64,000 nt of DNA from Dillenia suffruticosa (GCA_033439265.1 JAVTVX010000005.1:1374001-1438000), one strand, 5' to 3'; positions 25,621-38,802 are shown, counted from the first letter of the stretch. The notes: generated from the sequence alone by a model not told the origin. Numbers and translations are program-made.

Positions 25621-26460
25621 ATCCTTAACTGATCTTTTTATTCTTATTTATTGAATCCCGTAGAGAACAACCTTGAGCCTTTTATTGAGCCACGGTGTTT
25701 TTTTTTAATATATATATAATTAAATAAAATTAAATTGAAAAATAGACTATGAAGATAAAGAAAGTTTTATCGTTTGAGTTGTTGTTAAAGGATATTATTG
25801 AATCATGGTGATAATTTATTTATTTTTAATTATATAAAAATTTAAATCTAAGATTATCAGATTGAAAAGAAAAATTTATACCACTAGACTATCCCGTTTG
25901 GACAAATTATACATCATTGTACGAACGAGGCCCGCCGAGAAACAACTTGTGTCCAAGCTTATCCATTTTTTATTCTTGTTTTTTTTCATAATAAAATAAA
26001 ATATAAAAATTCTGGTTTGGACTTTTGTGAGTTTAACTTTAAAGTTGTGTGATAAATTTTTTTTCGAATGGTTTATGTGCTTGTTTTTCCTTTTCTTTAA
26101 TGTTTAATATTCTGACTAATTTAAGAGTAGAATTTTAGCAATGATAGGTTTAAATTAATTTCAATATATAAAGAAGTTCTAAGAGAAATAAAAGTTTTTC
26201 TCCTGAATTTATACGAATATATATATACATATATCATTCAAATATAAATGTGTAAATATGAAACGTTGAATTATTTTACCCGTGTCGATAGGTTCTATTT
26301 TACCCATGTCAAATAAAGATATAGCTATTTTCGATTATGTTTTAATTTAGTAATTTAACTCGCGATACATTTTCTCACATAATCTTTTTAATTATGCTAT
26401 ATAATATTCTCCTATTTTGTTCAAAATAAGAAAACTTGATTTAAATCGTACATCTCACCA

Positions 26461-26620
26461 ACTTTAACTAAAATGGATAATTTTATTAGAAATCTCGAGT
26501 TTAAACTCTAAAAATGATAAAAAAAGGTTTAAGAGAACCAACCCCTAAAATGAGATCTATAATACTTGAACCGGATTAATCAAATAAAATCTAAATATCA
26601 ATTGAATTATAATTTATTGA
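26461..26620 (+). repeat. SINE-like dispersed repeat, copy 5
   Basis: AATCTCGAGTTTAAACTCTA (B-box region), AATGATAAAAAAAGG, then AACCCCTAAAATGAGA... and TTGAACCGGATTAATCAAA, collinear with copy 1. Confidence 0.75.
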
Positions 26621-26884
26621 TATAATATACTCTTTTATTATGTTATATACTAAATAAAATTAATTTTTACTTAATACAAATAATTTGAGAATTATTATTC
26701 ATATTTAATAAATCTATAATTTGAATTTGATTTAACGGTACCATTTTTCAAAAGCAAATCAAGATGCCTGGTTTGCAAATCCACAACTAGTGTCTAAATG
26801 TTAGGACCAACCCGAACCAACCCCACCGGACCTAAGCGTTGTTGCATTGTAATATTAATTATGAAGATCTATTGTCACCAAATC

Positions 26885-27060
26885 TTTTTAGATCAAATAG
26901 TCAGACACTCTGTTCCTTTAACCAGAAATTTTGAGTTTGAAACTTGAAATGACGAAAAAGAATTTAGAAAAACCAACTCCTAAAAATGAGTTCCACAATA
27001 CTCAAACTACATTAATCAAACAAACTCGTATATCAGTGATAAAAATAAAAAAAAATAAAG
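26885..27060 (+). repeat. SINE-like dispersed repeat, copy 6
   Basis: Head TAGTCAGACACTCTG, CTTTAACCAGAAATTTTG, core CCAACTCCTAAAAATGAG and CAAACTACATTAATCAAAC, then a tail of A runs (27040-27058). Confidence 0.75.
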
Positions 27061-27064
27061 GACT

Positions 27065-27175
27065 ATTATTCTTTTTTTTTTATATATATATATAAGGAGG
27101 TTTAAATTCGATACCTTATAAGGGAAGAGAGAATGGTATCAGTTAAGTTATAGCTCATCAACGAAAGACTATTGT
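27065..27175 (-). repeat. Second SINE-like element, adjoining copy 6
   Basis: On the minus strand: GATGAGCTATAACTTAACTG, then CTTATAAGGTATCGAATTTA (A/B-box-like spacing), then a TA-rich stretch ending in a run of A's (T run at about 27071-27080 on plus). The head differs from the main family. Confidence 0.5.
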
Positions 27176-28050
27176 CTTATCACATAAAAATATTCCAGAA
27201 ATAAAGTATAAAAAACTAAGAATAAAATCTGAAATTTGAAGAACATGCTATTTAAAAAAGAAGGGACATGTTTAATACAAAAATAAAACACATGGAAATA
27301 GAAAAGTGAACGTTAGATTATAAAATATAAAGAAAACTCCCAAATTTGTTAATTTAATGTGAAAATGTCTTCTAATTAGTAGGTACTACCGGTGAAAAAA
27401 GGAAAAGATAATAATAACATAGAGAAGAAAGTTGAGAAATAAGGTCATGTAAAAAAAAATACAATTGTTCTTCACAATACTAAGAAAGTGAAGGATTCAA
27501 AGACAGACAGAGGAAATTGAGCATGTGATTAATTTCTTTCCCTCATGCAATGAAGGTTGGAAAATGTTACTTCCAAGTCCCATTCTAGTTTGCAGATTGA
27601 TCGATCGGTTCATCTTTCTCCCCTTTTGACAAGTGGATGATGAAAGCCTACCCATGACATGGATTCCCCCAACTACCCTTTTTTGTTGGACCATTTATCT
27701 TAATTTACACAATAACAGCAGAAAGAACAGAGCTATGAGAAAGCTTCACCCTTTCTTTCCTTGGACCACTAGAAAAATTAAGGAAGCCCAAAAAAAAAAA
27801 AAATTCTGAAAAGAAAAGGGTAAAAATGGAAACAGGAAAAAGATGAAAAGGGGAAAATTGCTTGGATTCAACCTTACAACTTTACTTGATGAAAGCGTGA
27901 GAGACATATTGGAGGCTTTGAAGGCCCATATGTTTGATTAAGACTTTTTATGTTTGGGACAAAATATATTGTAATAATTGTCCCCCACAAAATTATATAC
28001 TATATATCTTTAAAATAAATAAATAATAAAAAAAATAGACTTTTACTTTT

Positions 28051-28266
28051 AAGCTTTGACCCCTCCACTTCTCTCTCTCTCTATCTCTCTCTCCTCTCTC
28101 TCTCTCTTACATGGTAGTAGCCCACAGACACCCAACACTTTCTCAAAGCTTTCCTCTCTCTCTCTCTCATTCTTTATCTCTCTCAACACTGTGAGTGAGT
28201 GCTCTTCTTTTATTCCACTTCTAAAGCAAAAACCCTAAAGTTCTGAACTTTGAAACCCAAACCCAG
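28051..28266 (+). promoter_or_regulatory. CT-rich 5' leader exon of the D6PK-like gene
   Basis: A strongly CT-rich stretch is followed by a CAG|GTACT donor at 28266/28267 and a TTTCAG acceptor at 29031-29036, giving a likely 5'UTR intron. The CT-rich leader is typical of plant 5'UTRs. The exact start is not determined. Confidence 0.5.
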
Positions 28267-29036
28267 GTACTACTATTTTTTGGTCTTTAACTTTTTCCTC
28301 TCAACTGGGCCTTGTTTTGCAATTTTGCTATAATTTGTTTGTTTTCTTGCATCTGGGTCTTTTTTTTTGGGGGGGGGGGGTTTATAGTTTGTGGGTCTAT
28401 TGATTAAGATCTGATAACTTTTTATTATTTTCCTCTTTTCCCCCATCTTTCTCTTCTTTTTTCTTGAGTTTGCTTGCTCTTATCTTTTGATGATGGTGGT
28501 CTATGTGGTTCCCTAATGCTTGTGCAATTGGCATTTTTAAGGTATATGATTTTTTATTCTCGTTATGTGTAATGTTTTTTTCTTCACTTTCTGTTTGTGG
28601 GTTTGTTGATTGTCTTCTTTGTATGTAAAATTTGATCCGGGTTTGCACATTACAGTTGTTTTTCTATACTTTCTCTTTTTGAATCATTGATGTTGTTCTG
28701 TTGATGTTGTGTGACTCTAACTCTTATGATCAAGGGTTTGGTGGACTCTTTGAGTTTAGACGTCTGGGGGATCTGGAAATTGGGTTATGTAGATCTATGT
28801 ATGAAAATCGCATGCCCTTCTATGGGCTTATGATCTGATGTTTTCCATTTTTCAATTTAATTGCAATTTGCTTCCTTTTTTCCTTAAACTTTGTCGATTA
28901 ATTTTGGTGTAGTTGATTGATCTCGTGGGCTGAAAGATATATTTTTTTTGTGCAACTTTACAACTGTGAATAAAAAAGACATAGGGTGACATATTTAATA
29001 TAGCAAGTAATAACTTATCCAATTGTGTAATTTCAG
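28267..29036 (+). other. Probable 5'UTR intron of the D6PK-like gene
   Basis: The 770-base, T-rich stretch has a GT donor and TTTCAG acceptor and no coding potential. It carries a T9G12 tract at 28360-28380. The next ATG in good context is 29179. Confidence 0.5.
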
Positions 29037-29178
29037 AGCTTATTTTAAAGTTGCTGGTTGATGGAGTTGGAAATGATGTCTCTTGTGTATGCTGATGAAG
29101 GTTGTTGTAGATCAAAGCTGGGAGCTGAGTGATGGTTTTGGTTAACTTGATCGATTCAACAAATTTGTGTGTGTTTCT

Positions 29179-32100
29179 ATGGCTTCAAAATCTGGTGCTC
29201 GGAGTTCCCCGGAGAAGCAAAGGACGAGTGGTGGTTGTCAGATATTAGAGTCAAGTTCTGGGGCAGCACCTTCACCTTTGCAAATTACAAAAACTAACAA
29301 GTCTGAGCCGGTTACCCCAAAAAAGGCCCCAAAAAGTGTGCAACAACTTTCATCTAAGCCGGTCACTACAGAAGCTAAAGATGACAAAAGCCAGTTGATT
29401 TGTAGTCAGAAGGGTTCTGCTGATCCTTTAGCTGAGAAATTAGATTCAAGTTTATCATTGGGAGATCAGAAAGTAATCCCAAAAAATACATCTCCTACGT
29501 CAGTTGAAGGAAGGGGTTCGCTTGAAAGTGTTGCTGACAAAGAAAAGAAAACATCTGGCCGGGGGGCCGTAAAGGATGGCTTGGCTTCTGCTAAAGTTAG
29601 TGATGGTACCAACAGTCTTGCAAAGACAAGTGGAAGCACCAAAATTAGTGACCGTGCAGAGTTTGTTGAGAGTGGCAAGAGCAGTATGTGTAGGGGAAGC
29701 ACTAGCAGTGATGTCAGTGATGAAAGCACTTGTAGCAGCTTAAGCAGTAGCATCAATAAGCCTCACAAAGCAAATGACTCAAGATGGGAGGCCATCCAGG
29801 CTGTTAGAACAAGAGATGGGGTCTTGGGTTTGAGCCATTTCAGACTCCTGAAAAGGTTGGGCTGTGGAGATATTGGAAGTGTATATCTTTCAGAGTTGAG
29901 TGGAACGAAGAGTTATTTTGCAATGAAAGTCATGGATAAAGGGTCCTTGGCCAGCCGCAAGAAGTTGCTGCGGGCTCAAACAGAAAGGGAGATTCTTCAG
30001 TCCCTGGATCATCCCTTCCTTCCAACCTTGTATACCCATTTTGAGACAGACAAGTTCTCCTGTTTGGTCATGGAGTTTTGTCCAGGAGGTGACCTGCATA
30101 CATTGCGGCAGAGACAACCTGGGAAACATTTTACTGAACAAGCAGTCAAGTACGGCTCTTTTCCCTATAACACATTTATACTATCTGGTGTTGCAGCTTA
30201 GCTTGCTTTTTTTCTTTCTTAATTGTATTTCTGTCTATAATATTTGCTTCTCTAATGTTCATATATATATTGCCGTTGCTTTCTGACATATTTAGTTCCC
30301 TGCTTGAGTTAGAGGAGAACAATATGTTAGTGCAAGAAAAGTGTATGAAATGTGGCAAGTTCAACCATGGTTCCAATGCTTAATGTATCATTTTTGCATG
30401 CATGTGAAAAACATTGTGATATAATAGTGTACCACAGGCCTAGGCATTTGGAGTAAAGCCTTTCCCAAGGAGCTCTTTGATCCCTGAAGATTACGGAAAG
30501 AGTGGGAATTTTTTGGTTGAATGTTGTTGTGAAAGGCAGCAACCCAGCAGTTCTGAGAAATAACCATGAGTGGTAGGTAACAGGTCCTGTTTAGATTTTG
30601 GTGCATGAATAAGCTCAATTACATGGTTATGACCACAATGATTGTTTTCTGGTGTAGAATTAGAATTAGGAAAATTGATAGATTTGAATGCTTGGATACA
30701 GGAAAGGGTAATTCTAGGAGTAACAGATTTTATGGTCATCATTTGCATCAATAAATCATTAAAAGTGGGGGAAATTTAATTCTTTATTCTACAAACCAAG
30801 CATAATGACCTAAGAAAACTACTAGGTTCTTTTAATATCCAACACTACCAACTTTTTAGTGCTCGGAAGGCTGGAAGTTGTTAGATAACATCTGATTGTA
30901 TGCTTTGTAGATTCTCATGCCTTGGGTATGGAGGGAAAAACTCGAGCTTGAAATTGAGCCCTATCTGATGATTTTCTTCTTTGAACCTCGACCTTTTCTT
31001 TTGTTCATGACATTATTCTTGTTATATTGATATTTTAATGTGCTATAAATGAGAGTTGTCTTGGTTTCCATATACTCTGAAACATGCACTAGAATTGATT
31101 ACCACTTTTAAAATTTTACTTGGATGTTCCATGGTTATTAGTTCCATGTACTAGAAAATCGACAATGAGGAGCCAGGATCTGAAAGAGGTGGAACTATGT
31201 CTCCAAAAGTTCCTATATCTACAAAACTTAGAAAAAGAAAAAAAAAATTGGTGTCATCATTCAATGCTCTCTTTGAAAGTTTAGACATGCTTGGTGTTTA
31301 ATTTCTATCATCATTTTATAATGAATCCCTCTGGGATAAAACAACGGTAAACACAATATAGTGGCTCTATTAGCCACACTTACTTTGCAACAAAGAAATA
31401 TGAGCTACTGAACTTGTAGAACATACTATTTTTAATTAGGTTGCGTAAATATTGCTAGATGATGACAATTAGCAGCAAATTTCTGTCTTAATTGTTGATC
31501 ATGAATTTACCTTGGGAAGATAAGAATCTTGACCCCACAATTTAGTTTGCAGATGATTTAAAATCATTCAAGAAACTTAAAACCACATATGGATGATATC
31601 AAAAGTTTAATCATTATATCTTAAAACTATATTTCATATCTTCATATGCAATATGGAATTATGTGCACTCTTGTGGATGAAATCAAATATGATATAAATT
31701 CATCTGTTAGGTGCATGCCTAAGCAATCTATGTAATTCATAGAATTAAGGCCATTTCATCAAGCATAGACAAGTGAGGCCCTCATGTCTGAAAGTATATG
31801 AAAACCATGCTAGACATGTCATTCTGGCTTTCTGGCACCTAAAGTTTTTTAACTTAGTTTCTGTTTCGTGTCAAAGTATTTAAGATGGCTTATTTCTTGG
31901 CTTAAATGAAAATCAGATGCATCAGAGTGGTAATAGTGCAATTTTGTTTCAGTTAAACTGTATTAGCTATTGAGTGTCAAATCAGTGAATACATAACCAA
32001 AAAAAAATATATGGAATCCAGATTTATATGCACAGTCACTGCTTTTTTATAGTTGCATCTGTGTGCCGTGGATTGAGTAGCAAGTTGTGTGTTAGTATCT

Positions 32101-34628
32101 ACATGAGAGTTGCTATTGGTAACCTGCAGTGTGGCCTCACTGTCATGCCTATACATCATTCAGCTACTGTGATTTGGCCATTGTCTTGTCATTTATGTTT
32201 AATGTTCATTATTGCTTAAGTTGTTCAGATTGCCTATGGATAAGGCTCGTTTGGTGATTGTTGAGATATTTTGGAGCTTCTTGTTTTTAACAGAACTTCA
32301 GTTATGAGTTGGGAAGTTAGAACACATAATTTCTGAAGCACTGTTGAGGATTAATGTAGTGCATCTGGATTTTGGAAACAAAATGTTTCTTGAAACCCAT
32401 GGATCTATAAACATTGTTTTCGTCAGGTTAAGACGGTGGGGCTTGCAACTGTTCTCTCTTTATACTAAAAGTTATTTTGCTAGTCACATGGTTCATTACT
32501 CTGCAGCATTCAAATGCATCTGTAAATGGAAATGTGGCCCTATCTATCCACAAACTGGTCCTTTTTTTTTGGGGGGGGGGGGGAGGAAAACTTTTTCTTC
32601 ATTCTCCATCATTTGTTTGTTGTGGTTGTATGTTGCCTGAGGGTTCATCATCACAAGATATGAGAAAAGGTCTGTAGTGCCTTTTGTTTGTAAAATGTAT
32701 ATATCAATGAGAGGGTGGAAGTAAGATGGGGTTGAGCTTCAGCCATACTGTGTGGTTACCATCTTATACTATTCCCTTCATTCCTTTGGTGAATAGCCTT
32801 TGTGTTTATGGCACTGCATATTTCTGTTATATTTTCCCTTAAGGGATTCTTTTATTCTAATACTGCAAAGTTGGGAATGGTCAAATATTCTCAGCTTTGG
32901 TCAGAAAGGCTTATTAAAGAAATTTTTGGGGCTTATCAAAGATTTACGGTGGAATTGCTCAGTACCTTGAGTGTTATGCTGTTCGTTTGCTCATTTTCTG
33001 TCAATGCACGTATTACCTTATAGCAAGTTATCTTTTTGCATTTTGTAGCTTCCGAATTGTTTAATAATATACCTGAATCTATATGGATTTTGAAGTCCAT
33101 GTCTATAAAACTGCAGGCTTCCATGTGTCTCTATGTTGATTCTAGGGGAACAAACAAAGATTCCAGTTGGCCATGTGAGGGTAACATGAACTTGATATAG
33201 AAATAGCAAGATTCTCACTAAAGAAGAAAAGACGAGTCAGAAGGGGGTAATGTCATGTGATGCACAAAATCCATCATCTCATGCTTTACATTAACAAAGA
33301 ACAGTTAGAATCCCTCACAATTTGTTTTGCCAGAGTGTCTTTTGTTGTATATAATTGTAGTTTTCCAATACATTTAACTATGACAAATGCTAGTAATTTT
33401 ATACTATTGAAGATGAAACACTGTTAGATATTAGTTCAATCTCTTAACTCACAACCGGACATCTCCTTATATACCTCAAGTAACTTGGAGGAGATGAAAT
33501 GGACCAGGTACCTAGGACTACCTTGTTTGATATGTTCAAGTTAAATAATAGAAAGACAATTTACATAATTTATGTCCTTAGGTTGGTGTGCTTATGTGTC
33601 CAAATGACGTGGGAAAAATTAGAAAAGCAGAGTTGAGGTGTTGTGTTTATTTGTCAAACTCTGATTGCATGTAGCTTGGTTGCATGGTGATCCTTTTTCA
33701 GTGAAAATTGTTTTGTGTGATATCATTATCTTTCATTTGATATTTGAAATGCAGGTTCTATGTTGCAGAGGTTCTACTTGCTCTGGAATATCTTCACATG
33801 CTTGGAATTGTGTACCGTGACTTAAAGCCCGAAAATGTTCTTGTGAGGGATGATGGACATATAATGTTATCAGACTTTGATCTATCCCTTCGATGTACTG
33901 TGAGCCCAACCCTTGTCAAGTCAACAAGCCTCGAGTCTGACCCCTTCAGGAAGAACCCTGTCTATTGTGTCCAACCAGCCTGCATTGAGCCTTCTTGCAT
34001 ACAACCATCTTGTGTTGGCCCCACAACTTGTTTTTCACCTCGATTATTTTCAAGTAAGTCCAAGAAAGAGAGAAAACCCAAGAATGAAGTTGGAAATCAA
34101 GTTAACCCTTTACCAGAGCTCATTGCAGAGCCTACTGGGGCACGGTCGATGTCATTTGTTGGAACACATGAGTACTTGGCACCTGAAATCATCAAAGGTG
34201 AAGGTCATGGAAGTGCTGTTGATTGGTGGACTCTAGGGATATTCCTATATGAATTGTTGTTTGGAAAGACTCCTTTTAAGGGATCAGGTAATCGGCAAAC
34301 CCTATTTAATGTAGTTGGTCAGCCTCTTCGGTTCCCAGAATCGCCGGTGGTTAGTTTCTCGGCTAGGGATTTGATTAGAGGATTGCTAGTAAAAGAGCCA
34401 CAACACAGATTGGCCTACAAACGTGGAGCAACAGAGATCAAACAGCACCCATTTTTCGAAGGTGTAAACTGGGCTCTCATTCGTTGTGCTAGTCCACCCG
34501 AAATACCAAAATCTGTCGAGATCGAGCGTGTTCCGGCCCCAACAGGGTCAACGAGTGAAAAAATGGACACCGCTGCTGCCCCGGATCAGAAAAGTTCTGA
34601 TAACTATCTGGAGTTTGATTTCTTTTAA
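29179..34628 (+). CDS. D6PKL: D6 protein kinase-like AGC VIII serine/threonine kinase
   Basis: Plasma-membrane AGC kinase of the D6PK group, which phosphorylates PIN auxin exporters. Exons 29179-30149 and 33755-34628, 614 residues, in the range of the longer D6PK-likes. The N-terminal 200 residues are Ser/Thr-rich and low in complexity. The Gly-rich loop is at 228-233, catalytic Lys250, YRDLKPEN at 344-351, and DFD (364-366) in place of DFG, the AGC VIII hallmark. A long insert lies between DFD and APE (466-468). The insert carries a Cys-Pro repeat (Cys395, 400, 405, 410, 416) and the basic KSKKERKPK (425-433); both are linked to membrane binding in D6PK. The likely PDK1 target is Ser457 in SMSFVGT. 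The protein ends EFDFF, an FxxF PIF-type tail. The in-frame ATG at 29179 (MASKSG) is preceded by a stop at 29143. The single intron splits Lys324, the family's usual place. Confidence 0.93.
30150..33754 (+). other. 3.6-kb intron of the D6PK-like gene
   Basis: Between GT (AA|GTACGG) and TGCAG. No coding family is recognised in either strand; the open frames are short and overlapping. A T9G13 tract lies at 32562-32583. Confidence 0.75.
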
Positions 34629-35075
34629 TGATTCTCGGAAACTAAAATGATGCTATTTGATTTGCATTTTTCAGTGCGAGGGAAGATGTAGAGTTTTTCT
34701 GAACATTAGCTAGATGGTGGATGATGATGATGATGTTGAACTTAGGGCTCCTAAATTTGATAAGTGAATATGTTTGATTGTTTGTTTGTTCTTTTTTCTC
34801 ATTGGGCAGTTCCATATGTATTGCCGAAAAAAAATGTGCATTTTCATCCTCTCAAATCCCAAATTCTGTGATGGTATTCATTGTACGATAATCTTATACC
34901 ATACCAGTCAATTAACCCTGAACATGCTCTGTTGTTCTTCCAATTTCTGATTTTAGTATAATTCTTGATCACCGAAGTTACACCTGGAGCAAAAGGGTGT
35001 CCTTTATTTTAGTTGGGGGGGGTGTTTTGGAAAAAGGAGGTAAATTTGACATTTATAGGTTCACATTAGCAATTT

Positions 35076-35225
35076 TTTTTTTTTTATCTTCATCGATCGA
35101 TATCTGAAATTTATCTGAGTAATCTGATTTGAGTATCGTGAGATCCATTGAGAAATTAATTTTTTTTAAATTTTTTTATATTCTCAATATTTGAAATTGA
35201 AATATTTAATTAAAGATGTGAAATG
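35076..35225 (-). repeat. SINE-like dispersed repeat, copy 7
   Basis: A T run, then GATATCTGAAATTTATCTGA, GTAATCTGATTTGAGTATCG and CTCAATATTTGAAATTGAAA, the reverse of the copy 1 order. Confidence 0.7.
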
Positions 35226-35627
35226 TCCAACATATATCACATTACCCTCGAAGTAATGGTACATGGATGAGCTCGCCTTTGTGGTCCCATATATTTGTAT
35301 TGATACCGCCAAGCTTGCTTGCATGGCCAATCTTCAATCAAATAGGGAGGAATTTGACCATTTGCAATTAATTGGATTAGAAATTTCGAAACCACTTCTC
35401 TTTTGCATTCATTAATGAGAGATTTAAGAAAAAAAAAGGAATTTATTGATTAATAATAATAATATCTGTCAATGCAATCCCATGCACGCATCTCTATTTC
35501 TACGCAGAGTCCGATGTGTGCAGTACGAGGACATATTATCTTATCCTCAGACATCTGTTCAGAACACATCCATTGATGATGCCGTGGTCTTACTACAGCC
35601 GTTGGATGTGATTTTCAAAATATATGC

Positions 35628-35632
35628 AAAAA
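35628..35632 (-). terminator. Pol III terminator of tRNA-Phe
   Basis: Five A's on plus (TTTTT on the transcribed strand sense) directly follow the 3' end of the tRNA, a sufficient RNA polymerase III stop. Confidence 0.85.
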
Positions 35633-35657
35633 TGCGGTGAGCGTGGATCGAACACGC

Positions 35658-35700
<43 letters not shown>

Positions 35701-35705
35701 CCCGC
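35633..35705 (-). tRNA. tRNA-Phe (GAA)
   Basis: A complete 73-base cytosolic-type tRNA without an intron. The acceptor stem pairs GCGGGGA with TCACCGC allowing one G-T pair, with discriminator A. The D arm is TAGCTCAGTTGG (A box). The anticodon loop is ACTGAAGAT with GAA. The T arm is TGTTCGATCC (B box). CCA is not encoded, as expected in a plant nuclear gene. It stands alone; no second copy was seen in the window. Confidence 0.98.
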
Positions 35706-36239
35706 TTGTGTCTCTCGACCTTCAATTTGTATAATTGAATATAATAACGCGAGAAACGTCGGTCACTAAAAATTTATACGATCAAATCTACGTGTAGAAG
35801 TGATTTAAAGAAAAAAAGAAAAAGAAAATATTCCGTTTTATACGTTATTATTCATTTTTTCATAAATCTAAAATTCTCAAAATTTTCATATTTTATATAA
35901 AAATGATATCATAATACTTTTAATAAACATAAAAGAACAAGGTAAATACCGTAAAAAAAGGGTATTATTTACTTTTTATTAGTAATACAATTTTGCAATA
36001 TTAAATATAATATTTTCAGTTATTGATGTATAAAATTTTTGTTATTTTGGGAAAAGAAAATAAGGAAAAAAAAATTAGAAAAGACGTGTAATATCCTAAC
36101 ATGCAAAGGAAGGAAAATATTAAGCTTAGTCACGAGGGGCAAGAAAGTAGCATGTGATTGAGAATCGGATAAATGGAGCACGTGATCATCATGTGATTTA
36201 CATGGCATGAACATGATGTCTGTTTGGCAACTACCCTAC

Positions 36240-36345
36240 TTTTTTTTAATCGATCTTTGTTTAATTAATACGATTCGAGTATTGTAACATCTATTTTAAG
36301 AATTGTTTCTCTCAAATTCTCAAAACAAAAAACTCTGATTAAGAA
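36240..36345 (-). repeat. SINE-like dispersed repeat, copy 8
   Basis: A T run, then GTTTAATTAATACGATTCGA, GTATTGTAACATCTATTTTA and AGAATTGTTTCTCTCAAATT, a reverse copy of the core. Confidence 0.6.
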
Positions 36346-37197
36346 AAAAAAAAAAAACTTTTATGCTCGATCTTAAAAAATTTGGTTTGTCAACTACCGT
36401 ACTACCTTTGGGGCGTTGAGCTTTTCTTTTCGATAATGAATTTTGATTCTCTTGCCATTCCATACACAACAAGGCAATTAAATAATATTCAATAATTTGT
36501 TGGCATCTCTTTTAGCTTTTTGCAAGAGAATCGATTGACCCTTCAAATTATTTTCTGACTTTTGCATCTTGCATTATTTTCTTTACAATATTATATTTCA
36601 ATTTCCGAAACTCTTTTCAAATCTCATTCTATAAGTTATATAAATTTTTTAATCATAATATAATAATACAGAAAAAGTAAGAGTATTTCTTTAGACTAAT
36701 CCTTTTCATATTATACAAATTTTAAAATTTAAATATTATGTATAGTTCGAGTAAATAATTATATAATCAAAAAATTCGGTATTCAGGTCTTCTCTTTCGA
36801 GTACTTGGTGCCAAAAAAAGAAAAATTCCCATTATCAAATGAATTAATCAGAGTGTGTGATGAAGGTTTGCGATCTCCATCGATGACATAGCAATCAAGT
36901 TGTTAATTTGTTGTCATCAAGTAGTAGGCTATGACTTTTTAACAAGAACGGATGGCTCCTTGATTAGAATTCTTATTAAAAATTTCATTATTTATATCTA
37001 TTTAACTGGGGTTTTAAAAATAAAATAATTTTTTAAGTACATTAATGAAAAAAATAATGTTGTAAATTATTTCTCTCAATATTCCTTCGGCCACTACTAA
37101 AAAAAAAAAAAAAGCCTAGAATTATGGAAAAAGTGATATAATGCCCACCACAATATTCTGATTACTTTTATTTTCCTTTGTTGCATGATAATCCACT

Positions 37198-37352
37198 TTT
37201 TTCTTTTTCGTTTTCAGTATCATCGATATTTACCATTTATCTGATTAATCTGACTTAAATACCATAAAATTTATTTTAAAAATTATCTCTCTTAAATCTT
37301 TTTTTACGATTCTTAATATTCGAACTTGAAATATCTAATTAACGAGATAAAA
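37198..37352 (-). repeat. SINE-like dispersed repeat, copy 9
   Basis: TTTATCTGATTAATCTGACT, ACCATAAAATTTATTTTAAA, then ATATTCGAACTTGAAATATC. A good reverse copy including the B-box region. Confidence 0.7.
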
Positions 37353-38039
37353 TGTCTTATCATTTAATTTAAAAGAATTTAATAATAAATCATTTTTTTC
37401 GAGGTCAAAGAATGTGGGACAAGAGGAAACTTTAATTGTATGGAGATCGGACCACCCTGGAGCCTATGGTTGAATTGAAGGATGTGCTCAAAAAAGCTTT
37501 CCAAGCATGCTTGCTCGTGTGAACCAATAAGGTGTACTACACGGGTAACTTAAGAACTCACCTATCTCCTTGATAGATAGGGTAATAAGGAAATGATGAA
37601 ATCCTTGAGTGCAAGAAAAAGAAAGTTCACTCAAAATAAGCAATCTTGAGTACCTCACTTAAAATGCTACCCCTCGTTGATTAAAATGGTTGTGAAATAA
37701 AGACATGAAATAATATAATATAAAGTCATTAGTAAGAACGAATCTATATTTGGTACTGATTAATAAATTTATATAGTATCTTTTCTTTTATTATAACGAA
37801 TTTTGGATCACATCAGTGATTAGGATTCATGGCATCAATTTATTGAGACGGACTATATAAATAATTGTGTCAACAACAATAAATTAATGTCACATCAATT
37901 TTAATATGCTTTAAAGTTACCATGGTCTTAAAAATTAGCATATTTATATAATGAAAGGTAAATCTATTACTCCAATAAAAGGTGGCTATAACTCTATCGA
38001 TAATTTTCCTATCAATTTGAAAAATAGAGGTAACTGTTG

Positions 38040-38145
38040 CGTTAAAATGTCTTCACTTGTCCCCCAATGAGATAACCTGTTGATCATAATCCTCTTTTCT
38101 AATCCTGAAATCTAGAGTTTGAATTTTTATATAATAAAAAAAATA
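38040..38145 (+). repeat. SINE-like repeat, head fragment
   Basis: CTAATCCTGAAATCTAGAGT then TTGAATTTTTATA and a short A run, matching the head and B-box region of the main family. Confidence 0.4.
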
Positions 38146-38639
38146 TATCTTCACTTCCATACTTACCATGTGGTTGAGCACGAGAGAAAAAAAATAGGGG
38201 TTTAAAGGCTTGCAAAATAGAGAAAAAAAAATATCGTGGTGGAGCACGAGAGAATATTATTTATTCCTCTGCGACAACTATATTCATTAGTTATTAGTTA
38301 TATCGTTATCGTGTCCTCCACTTTTACTAATCTCCTTGTGAAAGGTTAGCTGACATTGCCACGCCCACGTAAAGATCTCCCTCCTAGGGTTTTATGGTTA
38401 TTCCTTGTACAGTCCAATGGGACAACCCTTCTCAATGATTCTCATTTCAAGTCGACCGGGTAAACCTCATCCTTGTTGGAATCTCAATTGGAAAATTGTA
38501 TACAATGTAGAAAGCTTTGTGCATAGAAGTTGATCCTAGATAGTGCCCCACTACCATTTATTCTCTCATGACATACACAGGCAAAATAGCCATTTGTACC
38601 ATATTTCAATGCATTGAAGTATTCAAAAAATCAAATTTA

Positions 38640-38802
38640 TTTGAATTGAATAATCAGATACTTTAACTTTTAATTAGAGATATTGATTTCAAATCCTGAA
38701 AATAGTGAAAAATAATTTAAGAGAATCAACCCCTAAAATGGGTTTCATAGTATTCTAACCGGATTAATTAGACAAATCCCATGATGAAAACAAAAAAAAA
38801 AG
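38640..38802 (+). repeat. SINE-like dispersed repeat, copy 10
   Basis: Head AATAATCAGATACTTTAAC, GATTTCAAATCCTGAAAATA, core AACCCCTAAAATGGGTTTCA and CTAACCGGATTAATTAGAC, ending GAAAACAAAAAAAAAAG. One of the best preserved copies. Confidence 0.75.

Larger units (their letters stand above)
22145..28050. other. 5.9-kb repeat-rich intergenic region
   Basis: No protein gene is supported. After the RPAC1 3' region come CT repeats (22966-22991, 25165-25201), a TGTT repeat (23227-23250), and many SINE-like copies in both orientations. The rest is very AT-rich. Confidence 0.7.
34629..35632. other. Intergenic region between the kinase and tRNA-Phe
   Basis: Contains the kinase 3' region and a reverse SINE-like copy (35076-35225). 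No gene is seen. Confidence 0.7.
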
